Positions 1-13,700 of a stretch of 64,000 nt of DNA are shown here, piece by piece. The translations under genes were made by a program, and so were the position numbers. Numbering within the stretch: the stretch's first letter is position 1; every line of letters starts with the position of its first letter. The notes beneath the pieces were generated by a model. It was given only the letters and a program-made list of their open reading frames with translations. It was not told the DNA's origin and searched no databases. The stretch is from Lytechinus pictus (taxonomy: Eukaryota; Echinodermata; Echinoidea; Temnopleuroida; Toxopneustidae), in the NCBI RefSeq assembly GCF_037042905.1, contig NC_087257.1, positions 27,155,501 through 27,219,500 on the forward strand. The letters are read 5' to 3'.

Positions 1-3000
1 CAGCGGCTAAATGGCCGCCATTTTGAAATCCAAGATGGCCGCCATGAAAAATCATTAAATGTCATTTTCTTGAGTTTTACATGATATGTGACACTGAAAT
101 TTGGCATATAGGCTTAATTCGGCGTGCTGATTTCAAATATTGCCGGCCCCCAGCAATTTGACCTCCAGGTCAGCGGCAAAACGGCAACCATCTTAAAATC
201 CAAGATGGCCGCCATGAAATTTCGTTGCAATAATTTTCTCTAGATTTTTATGAGCTATGGTATTGAAATTTAGCATATACAGTGTAGGTGTAGTTTAGGG
301 CACTTATTTCAATAGTCTTACCACCCGGTCAGCTGCAATCTTGAAATCTAAGATGGCCGCCATGAAAATCACTAAAAATCATTTTCTTGAATTTTACATG
401 TGCTCTGAACTTTGGCAAATAGAGTACCTATTTTCGGGTGCTGATTTCAAATATTGCCAGCCATAAGTGATCTGACCATCAGTTCAGCCGCAAGATATGG
501 CTGCCATGAAAAACCATATCAAAATAATTTTCTTGGATTTTACATTATATATGACACCAAAATTTGGCATACAGAAGTACGTGGCACTGATTTTTGCCGG
601 CCACCAGCAATGTAACCACCGGGTTTCGGCAAAATGACCGCCATGAATTAAAAGTAATGATAATTGTCTTGAGTTTTATATGAACTCTGGCCCTGAAAGT
701 TGTCATATAGGCATATATTTAGGCACTGATTATTGTCAGACCCCTGTTTGGTTGCCATTTTGAAATACAAGATGGCCGCCATGAAAGATAATTTGCTCAA
801 GTCTTACGTATGGCCTGTAACACTTTGAATTTGGAGAAAAACTTGATCTTTGCATCCTTGATCAATGAAAAAAACATAATAGATGCTATTTTGAATTCCA
901 ATATGGTTACCAAGTTTGAATGATGTACAACATTATAATGGTGAGTAAAACCCATTGTATTGGCACTGAAAACAAATCCAACACAACCACATCTTTGTCC
1001 GTTGCAAGGATTATAATACTTTGGCACCCTTAATTGCTGATATAGATGTTATGTAAGTATGAAGCACCATAAATACGCAAACCAGCTAGCTTCTTCTGCA
1101 GTTACACATTTGAGGTGGCTTTGTTTGAATAATAACCATCCGGAACAATCATTTCTGTTGAGAGGCTGTAAATTATTTCTTTGAGTTTCATATGATCTGC
1201 AGTATTTCACTTTGACATATTGACGGAGAGCGGGGTGCTTATTTCAAATATTGCTGGCCCTCAGCGATCTGATCCCCTTTAGTCAGAAGCAAAATGTCAG
1301 CCATCTTGAAATCCATGAAAAAAAATCATTGAAAAAAAAATCATTTTATCTAGTATCACGTAACATATTTTAAAATTTGGCATCTAGGGTTATCGAAATT
1401 GCCCCCAGTAATCTGTCCAATAGATATGCTGCAAAATGGCCACCTTCTTGAAATCTAGAGTGGATCGACTGTCATGAAAATTCATTAAAATCATTTTCTT
1501 GGTTTTAAATAATTTGAGGCACTGCATTTTAGACATACAGGCAGGTTTTTGGCCAGCTGGTTTCAGAATATTGCTCCAATAATTGCGATATTTTATTACA
1601 AATCGACAAGAAGAAAACTGCTCCAGACTTGAAGTACTGATGGTTATATAGTGGTAAGATGATGATGATGAAATTAATTTTAATGATGGATGATAATAAT
1701 ACTTTTTTATTGTTCAAAATAGAATTCAGTAACAGAAATGCTCCGAAAATTTATTTCGCCCATAAACTGGAGATCATGAGCCCGGCAGCAACTTAGCAGC
1801 ACCACATCGGACGTTGCTCTATCCATTAAAAAGGAAATTTCACCCCGGACAAAAGTTTGATGTAAAAACACAAGAAAATATGATATAAAAAGGATATTGG
1901 TAAATCCATCAAAGTTTTTGATTTGTGACGTCATATACTGTACGAGCAGCAGCCCCATTATGTTGTGTGATTTAAAATGGCAGATAAGGTGTGTTATGTG
2001 TTATAATTATGTTCATTATCTATCCATATTTGAAATTGACACACAATACAAGTTTTTGCTTCATAGTACCAATTTACGGTGTCACAGGTAATGTAGAATT
2101 CAGGAAAACATTTTTGAAAGATATTTCGTAGTAGCCATCTTAGATTTCAAAGTTGCGGTCATTTTCAGCTGACCCGGTGGATCAATCACTGGGGCAGCAA
2201 TATTCTAAAACCAGCAGGCCAAAACCTGCCTGTATGTCTAAAATGCAGTGCCTCAAATTATTTAGAACTCAAGAAAATGATTTTAATGAATTTTCAAGAT
2301 GGTGGCCATTTTGCAGCATATCTATTGGACAGATTACTTGGGGGAAATGTCAATACCCCAAGATGCCAAATTTCAAAATAATACCTTCGTTATAATTATG
2401 ATACTTGATTTTTTTTTATGATTTTTTATGGCAGCCATCTTGGATTTCAAGATGGCTGCCATTTTGCAGCTGAGGGTGCCATGAGCCTAATTATACATCA
2501 GGAGGGCTAAAGATATTCGTTCGACCCAACCCATTCGAATATTTTCAATTTGATATTGCTGATTGACAAAAGTGTATGAATATGATTCAAAATCTAACAC
2601 TGATTCTAAAAATGGTAACTGCTGAACTTCCTTTGCCCAAATTGGGAAGATATATCAATGATTTGGAACTGTTTTTTGACTGGCGGAAGAATTGGGGCTA
2701 TTTTACTGTTTCAGTTGATGAATTTGATCCCATCATAGTTATCTTCATAAATGGCGATTTATTTTTAAAATGAGCTGGCTACGATACCTTCTCTGGTCAG
2801 ATATGGAATGTCAGATATATATCCTATCCAAAGGTAGTAAACATTCGACCCTCTAATTTCACATTTATTTTTTTATGAATGAAATTAAGTGCCATTTTAA
2901 CACACAAGTCTATGGGGAATGTTTTACGCGCGTGACACCTGAGGTATCACGGGCCTAAATTTCCTAAAACATTTCCTATAGACTTTTGTGTTAAAGAGGC

Positions 3001-4462
3001 GCTCTTAAAAAAAATAAGGATCAAATTCGAGAATTGAATGTTTACTACCTGTCCAGTGGATAGAATATATGTCTGACATTCTATATCTGACCAGAAAAGG
3101 GTACCTCCACCAGCTCATTTTAAAAATAAATCGGCATTTATGAAGATCGACTACACCTGACAGGATAAAATTCATCACTTGAGACAGTAAAGAGGCAGTA
3201 CTTCTTCCGCCAGTATAAAAATAGTTCCAAAGTGGTGATATATCTTCCCAATTTGAAAAAAGGAAGTTCAGTAAAGTTACCCTCCCTAGAATCAGTGTTA
3301 GATTATCAATCATATTCATTAATTTTTGTCAATCAGCAATATCAAAATTAAAAATTGAGAATTAAATGGGTTGGCTCGAATGAATATCTTTGGCCCGTAT
3401 AACCCTGACTCAGGGGATCAGATCGCTGAGGGCCAGCAATATTTGAAATAAGCTCCCGACACTACTTCTATATGTCAAAGTGCAATACCGCAGATCATAT
3501 AAAACTCAACGAAATAATTTCAATATTTCTATGGCAGCCAGCTTCGAATTCAAGATGACGGCCATTTTTCCGCCGACCAATTGTCAGATTGCTTGGAGCC
3601 AGCAATTTTTTTAATGAACTCACCCAGATACCAATATACTACAAATTTCAGTGGCACATATAATGTAAAATTCAAGAAAATTAGTTCAATGATTTTTCAT
3701 GGCGGCCATCTTGGATTTCAAAATGGCGGCCGACCCGATGGTCAAATCACTTGGGGCCGGCAATATTTGAAATCAGCACACCGAATTAAGCCTATATGCC
3801 AAATTTTCAGTGTCACATATCATGTAAAACTCAAGAAAATGACATTTAATGATTTTTCATGGCGGCCATCTTGGATTTCAAAATGGCGGCCAGTTAGCCG
3901 CTGACCAAGTGGTCAAATTGCTGGGGGCAGGCAATATTTGAAATCAGTGCCTAAAAATACCCCAACATACCAAATTTCAGTGTCACACGTCATGTAAAAC
4001 TCAAGAAAATGACATTAATGATTTCTCATGGCGGCCATCTTGGATTTCAAAATGGCGGCCGACCCGATGGTCAAATCACTTGGGGCCGGCAATATTTGAA
4101 ATCAGCACCCCGAATTAAGCCTATATGCCAAATTTCAATACCGCAGTTCATATAAAACTCGAGAAAATGATTGCAACAATATATCATGGCGGCCATCTTG
4201 GATTTCAAGATGGCGGCCATTTTGCCGCCGACCAAATGGTCAAATTGCTGGGGGCCGGCAATATTTGAAATCAGTGCCTCATAATACCTCTATATGCCAA
4301 ATTTCAGTGTCACATGCCATGTAAAACTAAAAAAAAATGACATTTAATGATTCTGCATGGCGGCCATCTTGGATTTCAAAATGGCGGCCGACCCGATGGT
4401 TAAATCGCTTGGGGCCGGCAATTTTTGAAATCAGTGCCCAAAAATACCCCTGTATACCAAAT
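1..4462. repeat. Large inverted array of 145-170-bp repeat units with YY1-like motifs
   Basis: Left-hand units (about 1-800 and 1150-1560) carry GATGGCCGCCATGAAAA; right-hand units (about 2130-2460 and 3410-4462) carry the reverse complement, CATGGCGGCCATCTTGG. Unit starts recur near 36, 208, 353, 640 and 775 on the left and near 3697, 3857, 4027, 4183 and 4356 on the right. Segments 1350-1600 and 2200-2410 pair as inverted copies about a centre near 1875, and 1150-1290 pairs with 3410-3520 once the element at 2474-3405 is removed. Positions 790-1130 break the pattern. The left end lies outside the window. No credible ORF is present. It is probably a non-autonomous foldback or satellite-like element; family unknown. 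Confidence 0.8.
2474..3405. mobile_element. Foldback transposon nested in the inverted array
   Basis: About 930 bp whose two halves are inverted copies: 2500-2860 pairs with 3020-3400. Both ends carry GGGT and an inner CTAAAGATATTC-like motif, and the centre near 2943 is itself an imperfect palindrome. Flanking array sequence matches when the element is removed, and TGA is present on both sides (2471-2473 and 3406-3408), consistent with a short target-site duplication. No protein is encoded. Superfamily is not assignable by eye. Confidence 0.65.
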
Positions 4463-4695
4463 TTCACACTTTCTGCCAGATCCGAGCATCTTGGCCATTT
4501 TTTGTCACATAACCGCTCCACTAATGGTAAATATCTATAGAACTCCATTACCAAAGAGCCATACTTCCCGAGACTACTTACCACTGATGAATTATGTGTA
4601 ACAGCAGCTTCATAAAAAAACCTAAATATCCGCGGCAATTATGCTTTCCATACTACACTTCTGTACCAGAGTAATCCATCTTAAAACACTGGCCT

Positions 4696-4709
4696 GTTTC
4701 CTCGGTAAC
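4696..4709 (+). promoter_or_regulatory. RFX X-box-like motif upstream of FAM221A
   Basis: GTTTCC-TC-GGTAAC fits the X-box form RYYNYY-NN-RRNRAC bound by RFX factors, which drive ciliary genes. It lies 72 bases before the FAM221A start codon, a typical X-box distance. The motif match is seen directly; binding and use are inferred. Confidence 0.5.
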
Positions 4710-4781
4710 GAATGACGCCCTGGGCCTGGCCCTGTTGAATTAATTTGCCTTTTTTGAACAATATTCACGACAAATTGGAGT

Positions 4782-7700
4782 ATGGCAGACAGAGGATATA
4801 ATTTACGGTTTGGACCAGGGGCTGCTGAATCAGTGGATCAATACTTAGAGTACAGAAGGTAATGTAAGCTCATATTTTTTCAGATTTTCAATGAAGACTG
4901 CTGAATGAAATGACTGCTCGCGCTCGCAAGGTTTTTTAGCGAACGATGTGCTATGGGACGCCGGGGGTTTGGGGGAGGCTATTCCAGTCGTACCGCTCAC
5001 GACTACGAGTCAAGTTGGAGCCTCTGTCAGTGTCAGCTCTGGCTGAGCTTCATACCCAACTTTGCATGCTGAATTTATTATGTGAGACAGATGGCAAAAT
5101 AATGCCATTGGCATTGCCTGGGCCTGGCCCCCTGGGGTGGTATTCTGGGGTCATTTTTAAAATCTGACTTTGAATCTTTTTGATTTTTGAAATTGGTATG
5201 CAATTGCAATTTACACGATGGATATGTCTCAGCAATTAAATTTAACGCAGGCACTGCTCTGTCGTGTTTCATCTTTAACTTATGCAAAACAAAAATTTAT
5301 CTGAGATAATTAATATTTCAAACTAAAAAGTGATCGAATTATCTCCAAGTTCATGGAGTTAGACAGCTGGCAGCTGTCTGTTTCAATGAGTTTTTAAACA
5401 TTTTTTTAAATTTTTTTTAATTTCTCGTACGCAGGCTCGCGGTCGTGCAGCCCCCATTAGGGGGTAAACTATGCAAAATCCCCCTGACGGGGCTCATTGA
5501 TTTTTGTCTTTATTTCATAAAAATATATAAAAAGAACTGGGCCAAAATAAAGATTATCATTCCGTTCTGGCCTGAAATGCACCAAACGGGATAAATAAAC
5601 TTAAGAGGGGAAAAAGAAGTGACTTTCTTCGGTTGTCGCGCAACTCCCACTTCCCTGGTTTATCTGAATTTAATAATGGCCATTGAGTCCCTGTACAGAT
5701 GGAGTTAGAACTTCGGTGTCTGTAATTGGTGAGTAGAGCCAAGGTAGTTCAGCAGAACAACCAATAAAACAGAGACCGAAGCTTTTGGTCTACTCAGAGA
5801 CTACGATGAATCAATCACTTTTTAGTTTCAGATAAACTTTGAAACCGATTTTAAGGGTATGATGGGGGGACCTAAAGCTACGCACTTTGTTTTCAAACAA
5901 TAAAAACTATCCCAATTTTAATATTTCAACAAATATCTTTCACTAATTTGTGGCAAACATTCTAAAGATCATTAACCAAGAAGAAAATTTCGCAAAACTC
6001 ACTAATACGAAAATCCCGTCGTGTTTTCCGAACACCTCTTGATTTCACCACCCGATGAAGAAGGGGTCCTAAAGCTACGCACTCGATTTATCATGCAAAA
6101 AAATAGTATTTCCTGTGCCTCAATTTCTAAAATATATTCATATTATTATAGGAAAAAGTGAAATTTAAGCGAATATAACTCCAAAATTCCAAACAGTTGT
6201 TGGTTTCTCTGCATTTAGAGATTTACTGCAGCCTCTGTAGAAAAAATTGAATAGGAATCGTTCGTCACTCTGCAGTCACAGTTCCACACACAGAGTGCGC
6301 ATTTGCCATAAAAACTGTATGCGCGATGAGTGGTGCGTAGCTTTAGGACCCGCGCAGCTTTAGGACCCCCTGCCATATATCATTGAATTTAACTGAGATA
6401 AAATATTTTATTTTATCTGAGGTAAAATGGATCTCAGAATACAATCCCTGTATTTTTGGTTCTTTTAGTATTTTCAATCTTGTTAAAGACTGTTTGCTAG
6501 ATCATAAGAAAAACTAGTAACATTAATGTTAAACTTTTAAAGTCACATTGTAGTTACATGTATTTGCATAGCTGAAGGATGCAAATGTCAGATTTTTAAA
6601 AGCCAAAGTAAATGTTATGTAGGCCAATAATCAAAAGAAGTAGATAGTTCTTTATGAAAAGCAATGGCATTACAAATCAACTGATTTTTTCAGTCTGTAG
6701 AGTGTAGACTAAGATCTAAATCCATTTTTTTTTTAGACCTTTAATTTCTACATTTTAGCTAGAGCACCAGTATTTCGGCAGTCTTTGATTAGATTATCAA
6801 TTTCAAATGTTAATTTGATTTTTATATTTTAGGATTGTTGGTGATGATGATGGAGGCACATTGTTCACACCGGAGCAGTATGAGGAGTATAAGAAAAAAG
6901 TCATCCCAACCCGTATGAAGAATCGTTTGTTTGTGAGCTGGACATCGCCCACTGGAATGGACTGCAAGATGATCGGCCCAGAAACAAAGTGTTTTTGCCA
7001 GCACAGGTATTGGAGAACTCTAATTCAGGGGCAGTGCCTGAGTGGGGGACAAAACCATTGGACCCCTTTTTATTTTCAAATGAAAAAGAAAATGAAATGA
7101 GAGGGAAAAAGGAAGGAGAGGGGGTATAAAGAGGAGGACTGAAATCTTTATGTCCTCTTGCTCCCCCTCCATTTAAAACATCCTGGCGCTGCCCCTTACT
7201 GGCCATTCAATGGCCAAGGGGAATCCAGTCTTTGAGGTTAAACTAATAATGATAGGTATAGTATCCCGTAATTAGTAACCAACTGGAATAAAATTATTGG
7301 AAATGGTTTTTTGACTGATTTGAGTAGGTATGGGTGTCAACATTTACCAAAAAAAAGTTAGGAGGAATACGGGTTGGGGAAAGTGTTTTTTTTCAAGGTC
7401 AAAGGTCAATGACCTTTTTAAATATACTGTATCATGGTATCTCCCAGATAAAATATTACAGGTTGGTGATCATGGTGTCAAAATGCACAGATTCTTACAA
7501 GAAGATCAAATAAAATCAAATCAAGTACCTACAATGCTCATTCATCCATGAAATTCAAGGTCAAAGCCTTTCAAAGTTCAATGACCATTATTACATTACA
7601 TACCATATACGGTATAATGGTATCTCTGAGATGAAAAGGTGCAGGTTGGTGATCTAGGTGTCAAAATGCAGAGGTTCTTACAGGAAGAAAAAAAAAATCA

Positions 7701-10700
7701 AATTAATTACCCAAAATGCACATTAAACAATAAAATTCAAGGTCAAAGCCTTTCAAAGGTCAATGACATTTTCTCTACATTATATACCATATACGGTATA
7801 ATGCTATCTCTCAGATGAAAAGGCGCAGGTTGGTGATCTTGGTGTCAAAATGCACAGATTCTTACAAGAAGATCAAATGAAATCAAATCAAGTACCTACA
7901 ATGCTCATTCACCAAATGAATGAAATTCAAGGTCAAAGCTTTCAAAGCTCAATGACTTTTTTTTACATTGTATACCATATACGGTATAATGGTATCTCTG
8001 AGATGAAAAGGTGCAGGTTGGTGATCTTGGTGTCAAAATGCAGAGGTTCTTACAGGAAGATCAAATAAAATAGAATTAAGTACCCAGAATGCACATTAAA
8101 CTATAAAATTCAAGGTAAGATCCTTTCAAAGGTCAATGACCTTTTTTACATTATGTATCATACTGTATAATAGTATCTCTGAGATGAAACGGCACAGGTT
8201 GGTGATCGTTGTATCAAAATTCCCAGATTCTTACAGGAAGGTCAAATAAGATAAAGTTAATCACCTAGAATGCATATTAACCCATAAAGTTCAAGGTCAA
8301 AGGTCAGTGACCTTTTTACATAGGCTATATATCGTATAAAGGTATCTCTGAGATAAAACGCTGCATGTTGGTGATTTTGATGTCAAAAAGCAATTTTTGC
8401 AAGAAGATAAAAATGACTCAAAATAATCATACAGAATAGTCCAATATCCAAAGTCAAAGGTCAAAAGTTGATAAATATTTATATATCCATGCATGATTCC
8501 CCCAAAAAAGAAATTAATCCATTATATTCACATTTTATTTGTGAATAATAGAAAGAAAGATAACTATTTGTAATGAACACTTGGAAGTCTAATAATTTCA
8601 CTCTGAAAGAAACAAGGATAAAAAATGGCCATGGAAAATATATTTAGGAGTTTAAGGTCAATCAACTATGTCAATAGCGTCAGGAAATTTAAGTAAATAG
8701 GTCGATATAACGTGATTGTGGCATGTAGGTATAGTGATTCTGATGGGAAAAAAGACTGACCTGCGTGGAAAAAGAACACAAATTTAATAGTTGAATCCTT
8801 GACCAATGATGATGTCAAAATACAAGTTCGAGGTAAAATTGGATCAAATAGCACTCTTTCTTATAATATACTGTAATGCATTGACAAAAGTGTTAAAAAA
8901 AATAATGTGTGATATAATTTGAAATGGTGACAATGGTGAAGTTACCTAAAGTAGCAGCATTTAGATATGCATTTTATAAATCTAAATCAAGGTTCTAATT
9001 TCTCTGTAGCAATAGGTCACTTACCTCAAATGCTACAACTTAATCTGTAAATGGAAAGGATAGGCCTAAGTCTTATGGCAAGCATCATCCGAGAACATTT
9101 TCATATAGCCAGGGACAATGACGAAGAATTAAAATAAGGCAATCATTAGAGCTGCAGCTTTTTTTTGTCATAGATGAAGTTAAGTGTCTCAACTTCAGCA
9201 AAGAGTAATTGAACTCTTGAAAACCTTCTGACATTTTCAAGACTTTGATCTGGCCCATTCAATGAAAGCCTAACGTTCTGTCAAGGGATATCAGACCAGG
9301 ATCTATATTATTACTGATAATTGCACAGCTTGATTCTCAAGAACTGGAAGTGGTGCTGTAGGAGTTTTGTTAGGTCGATGGATGTGCACTTGTAAGCTAT
9401 TATCTCCTTTTGAATTTCATTGTTATATGCCTAATTTGTGCATGATAACAATCAGTTGTTCTGGACCAAATACATGATCCTTGTACAAACTGATACCTAG
9501 TAGAAATAGCATCATGGGTGACGTACGGCAGAGAGCAGATATGAAGTTTTGTCTGCAGCATTAGCATCACAAGATATTCTGGCAGCTCGCAATGAACTGA
9601 TGAAAGGTACTAATAATACGGGAATTCACCTTTGTTGAAGTTGATATATATATAATTTACTACATGTATATGACAGAAGCTGCAGCTCTAATGATGGCCT
9701 TCATTTCATCATCATCATCATCCCTCTGATGTTTGGAAATGCTCTCAGATGATGCTAGCTGTGACATGAGAGTTAGACATGTCCTATCCATTTTCAGAAG
9801 ATTAAGCTAATAGTTTATAGTATTTATTATAGCATTGAGGTGAGTGGCCTATCGCTGGAGAGAAAAGACACGACAACCTTGATTTAGATATAATGATGCA
9901 TTAAATGCTGCTACTTAAGATAAAAATCATTTCAAATTATATATTTGATTTCATTTATTTTTTCAGTGCTTTTGGCAATGCATCGCAGTATATGAAAAAG
10001 TGTTATTTGGTTATCAACTTTTTAAACTTAATTTCCACTGATATTTTGAAAAGGGCTCATTGACCTCTGACCCCTAAATACATTCTCCATGGCCTTCATT
10101 ATTTCAGACCGAAATTATGAAACCTCCATGTTTTCATTACAAATTAGCCATGGTTATTTACATTATTCAGATATAAAATATGAACACAAAAGATATTGTT
10201 TTTGGTTATTTTGATATCATATACGGTAGATTATATATTTCCTCTGATCTAGGATTTCAAGGGTGAAAGTTTATTCTTTATACTTATTTTAGTGTTGTTT
10301 AATCTTCTTGTACAAGTCTTTGGATTTTGGCACCAAGATCACCAACCTGCGGTGTTTTATCTCAGAGATACCATTATTATTATCTAATGTTAAAAAGGAC
10401 ATTGACCTTTGTCCTTGAATTTTATGGGTGAATGTGCATTCTCGATGCTTAATTTTATTTTATCTTCCTGTAAGAATATGCGTGTTTTGACACCAAGAAC
10501 ACCAACCTGCACCATTTTATCTTAGAGATACAATTATATAATATGGTATATGTAGTATAAAAGGTCATTGACCTTTGACCTTGAATTTTATTGGTGAATG
10601 TGCATTCTAGGTACTTAAGTTTATTTTATTTGATCTTCTTGTAAGAATCTGTACATTTTGACACCATGATCACCAGCATGTACCTTATCATCTCCGAGAT

Positions 10701-13700
10701 ACCATTATACGGTATGGTATATAATGTAAAAAAGGTCATTGACCTTTTGAAAGGCTTTGACCTTGAATTTTATAGGTGAATGTGCATTCTAGGTCATTAA
10801 TTTTATTCTATTTGATATTCTGGTAAGAATTTGTACATTTTGACACCATTATCATCAACCTGCGCCTTTCCATCTCAGAGATACCATTATACAGTATGTA
10901 CGAAAAGGTCATTGACCTTTGACCTTGAAAAAAAGCACTTTCCCCAACCCGTATTCCTCCTAACTTTTTTTTGGTAAATGTTGACACCCATACCTATTTA
11001 AATCAGTCAAAAAACCATTTCCAATAATTTTATTCCAGATTGGCTCTTTTGGGGTCTAATTTAGGGATACTAGTAGTCACCTCAGTTCATATGAAACTAC
11101 TCATCTTGGTTGTTATATCTTAACTTTCTTATTTTACATCAAATATTGAAGTTCTATTCAAGTTTTTACTGTGATACTTGTTTGATTTTCCTCTAACTTT
11201 TTGGGATTGAATTTTCCTTTACATTAATCTGAGTTCAGAATATTGCCAAAGTTTGTAAAGAAGAAATATGCAAATGCAGTGATCATTTACATCGTATCTG
11301 AACATGACATTTTTAATACTGGTAGGATTGTGATATTGTAAATATCTTATACTATACACTGCAAAAATTCTAGTGTTGAAGTAATATCGGTTTAGATTCA
11401 AACCACAATGCTGTTCTAACACAAACTGGTGTTCTGTATTAAAACACTGTCAGTGTGAACTGTGAACAGAAAAAAATAACTTGTTAAATTTTTCAAAACC
11501 CTTACTTGTTTCAACATTTCTCTGATGTGGTCCAGTATTAAATATGTGTTGACTGAATTATTAACATTTTTAGTGGGTGTAAATTGAGAACAATTGTCAG
11601 GAATATTCAATCCTCAATAATCTTGATTTTTTTTCAGGTACAAGCAACATAAGACAGACTTTGAGAAGATCCCAACAGAGCGACCCATTATGTTGCCTTG
11701 CCGGGTCAAAGGTTGTAAGTGTGTCTCCTTCAACTACGTGCCACTCAACGGCAGTCAGCCAATCAGATGCCGGTGTAAGCATTATTCCGATGATCATTCT
11801 GAAGAACAACACCATGGATGTCGGAAACGTAAGTGTAATGTTTGGTATTTGCTCCAAGGCTTAGGTATGCAATAGCGAATGCAGTTTCCAATTCCTTGCA
11901 TTCAAGTATTCATTAGACTATTTGACAGTCAGCCCAAATAGGAATGAGACCAAGTGATTATCAAACCAAACATTAATTCGACCAAATTCAGAGTGGACAA
12001 AGTGGGTTAAGCCATGAAGGGATTTGATGATGGGAGAAGTAGACCATCTACTAGTAGACAAAATGAAAACAAATTCTTCCAGTTACAAATATATTTTTGA
12101 ACTCCAAGATTGAGTTTTTATTATCTTTGTACATGTGTGCATCTTCAGCTTTTTGGTGGTAGATCATATGAAAAGATTACCATGAAGCTCATTTCATCTT
12201 CACTTTTTCATTTCTTCCATGTTCATTCAGCTGGATGCCAGTGTGTAGCTTTCAAAAGTTCATTCACCTGCAGCTGTATGCAGCCGACCTATGCACACGA
12301 GACCATTGTAGAGACAAAGGAAGAGAGACAGGTCAGGGGTCATCCTGTGGGTCACAATGTTCCTTACCAAGCCATGGGAGGATTGACAGGGTTTAGCTCT
12401 CTAGCAGAAGGGTACATGAGACTCGATGACAGCGGACTTGGTGAGTGGTGTTTGCCTTTCAGAATTACGGAGTTCTAAATAGGGGCTTACATTTCTGGAA
12501 CCAGCCCTTTAGGAAATTAGGTTGAATGCTTTTGTATTATACAATTGATTGGCAAAAAGACTTTACACCAGTAAGTTAATTAATTTCACTCTAGGCAAGC
12601 AATGTAAAAGATGATTCACCTTTTAAAAAAAATCCTTGTAAAGCCTTGTTTTCATGGGGCTCACAAACATTTTGTGAAGGTTTTACAAGGACACAAATGT
12701 CATCAAATGGTAAAATCAAATCACTGCATTTTCAAAGTGTGTTAAGGGTTCAGAATTTTTGCACTTGTCCTTGGGAGTCGATTGAAGTCGCCATTTGTTC
12801 ACAAGTAGTTCAAATGATTATTTAAAAAGATTGAAACTCAAAACTAATAAAAAGCAAGTCATATAAACATCTTTTTTCAAATATTCAGGAACATACGGAC
12901 ACGTTTTGGTGCACTTTTTTGCATATAGTTCACAGATTTTACTGGCATTTTAAAATCTTTTCAAAATGATTGGGAGCTCATAAAAACCAGGCTAAGATGC
13001 AAACGAGTCCCTATGAACTGCTGCTGTGTTCAATAAAATTGATTTATTTCCCATGTACAAAAGAAACATGTAAATCTCCAGTTTGTTAATATTCATTTCT
13101 CCCCTGGCCCTCAGGTACACCAGATGAAGCATTCTTGAATCAAGCCATAGGATCAAGTGATCATCCATTCCTACGCATGCATGGACCAACACTCAAGCAG
13201 CTCGAAGGCAGGAACGGTCAAGAAGTGGCCCAGCTGACCGATGACATGGCTAACTTTAAGCTGACAGGGACTGATGCCGATATGGAATACTATGAGAAGC
13301 GATACCAGCAGAGGGTAACATCCCAAATTTATGTATTACAGTATGGGATCTAGGCCGGTATTCATTCAATACAGTCAGATACTGTAAATGAGCATTTTAC
13401 TCAGAATATACTCGGGGGGGGGGGATATTCAGCCAATTCAATTCATTGATTGATCTAAGTACTTAACCTTATGTTTAAGTCACCTCTCGAGGACGCTTAA
13501 GCCAAATAATTCAGAAATCTCATCGGCTGGTTAATGTTTTGCACACAGTCATTCTGAGCTGCATAGAATTATTGAATAGCTCAACTGCTGCGATGCAATA
13601 GTTATTTGCCAATAATAATCTGACAATTATCCTTAGGAAGTATTTTGGCTTACTCATGTCCTGAATTTCTTGGACATCTATTTTTTAGGGGATGCAGTAG

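Noticed and set aside
2576..2773. 65-aa ORF and its inverted counterpart at 3005-3319
   Set aside because: Both are the two arms of one palindromic element; similarity between them is due to inversion, not to a gene family.
7400..8480. Possible CRISPR-like array of regularly spaced repeats
   Set aside because: Whole units of about 180 bp are repeated with no unique spacers, the array is mirrored as a foldback, and the genome is eukaryotic.
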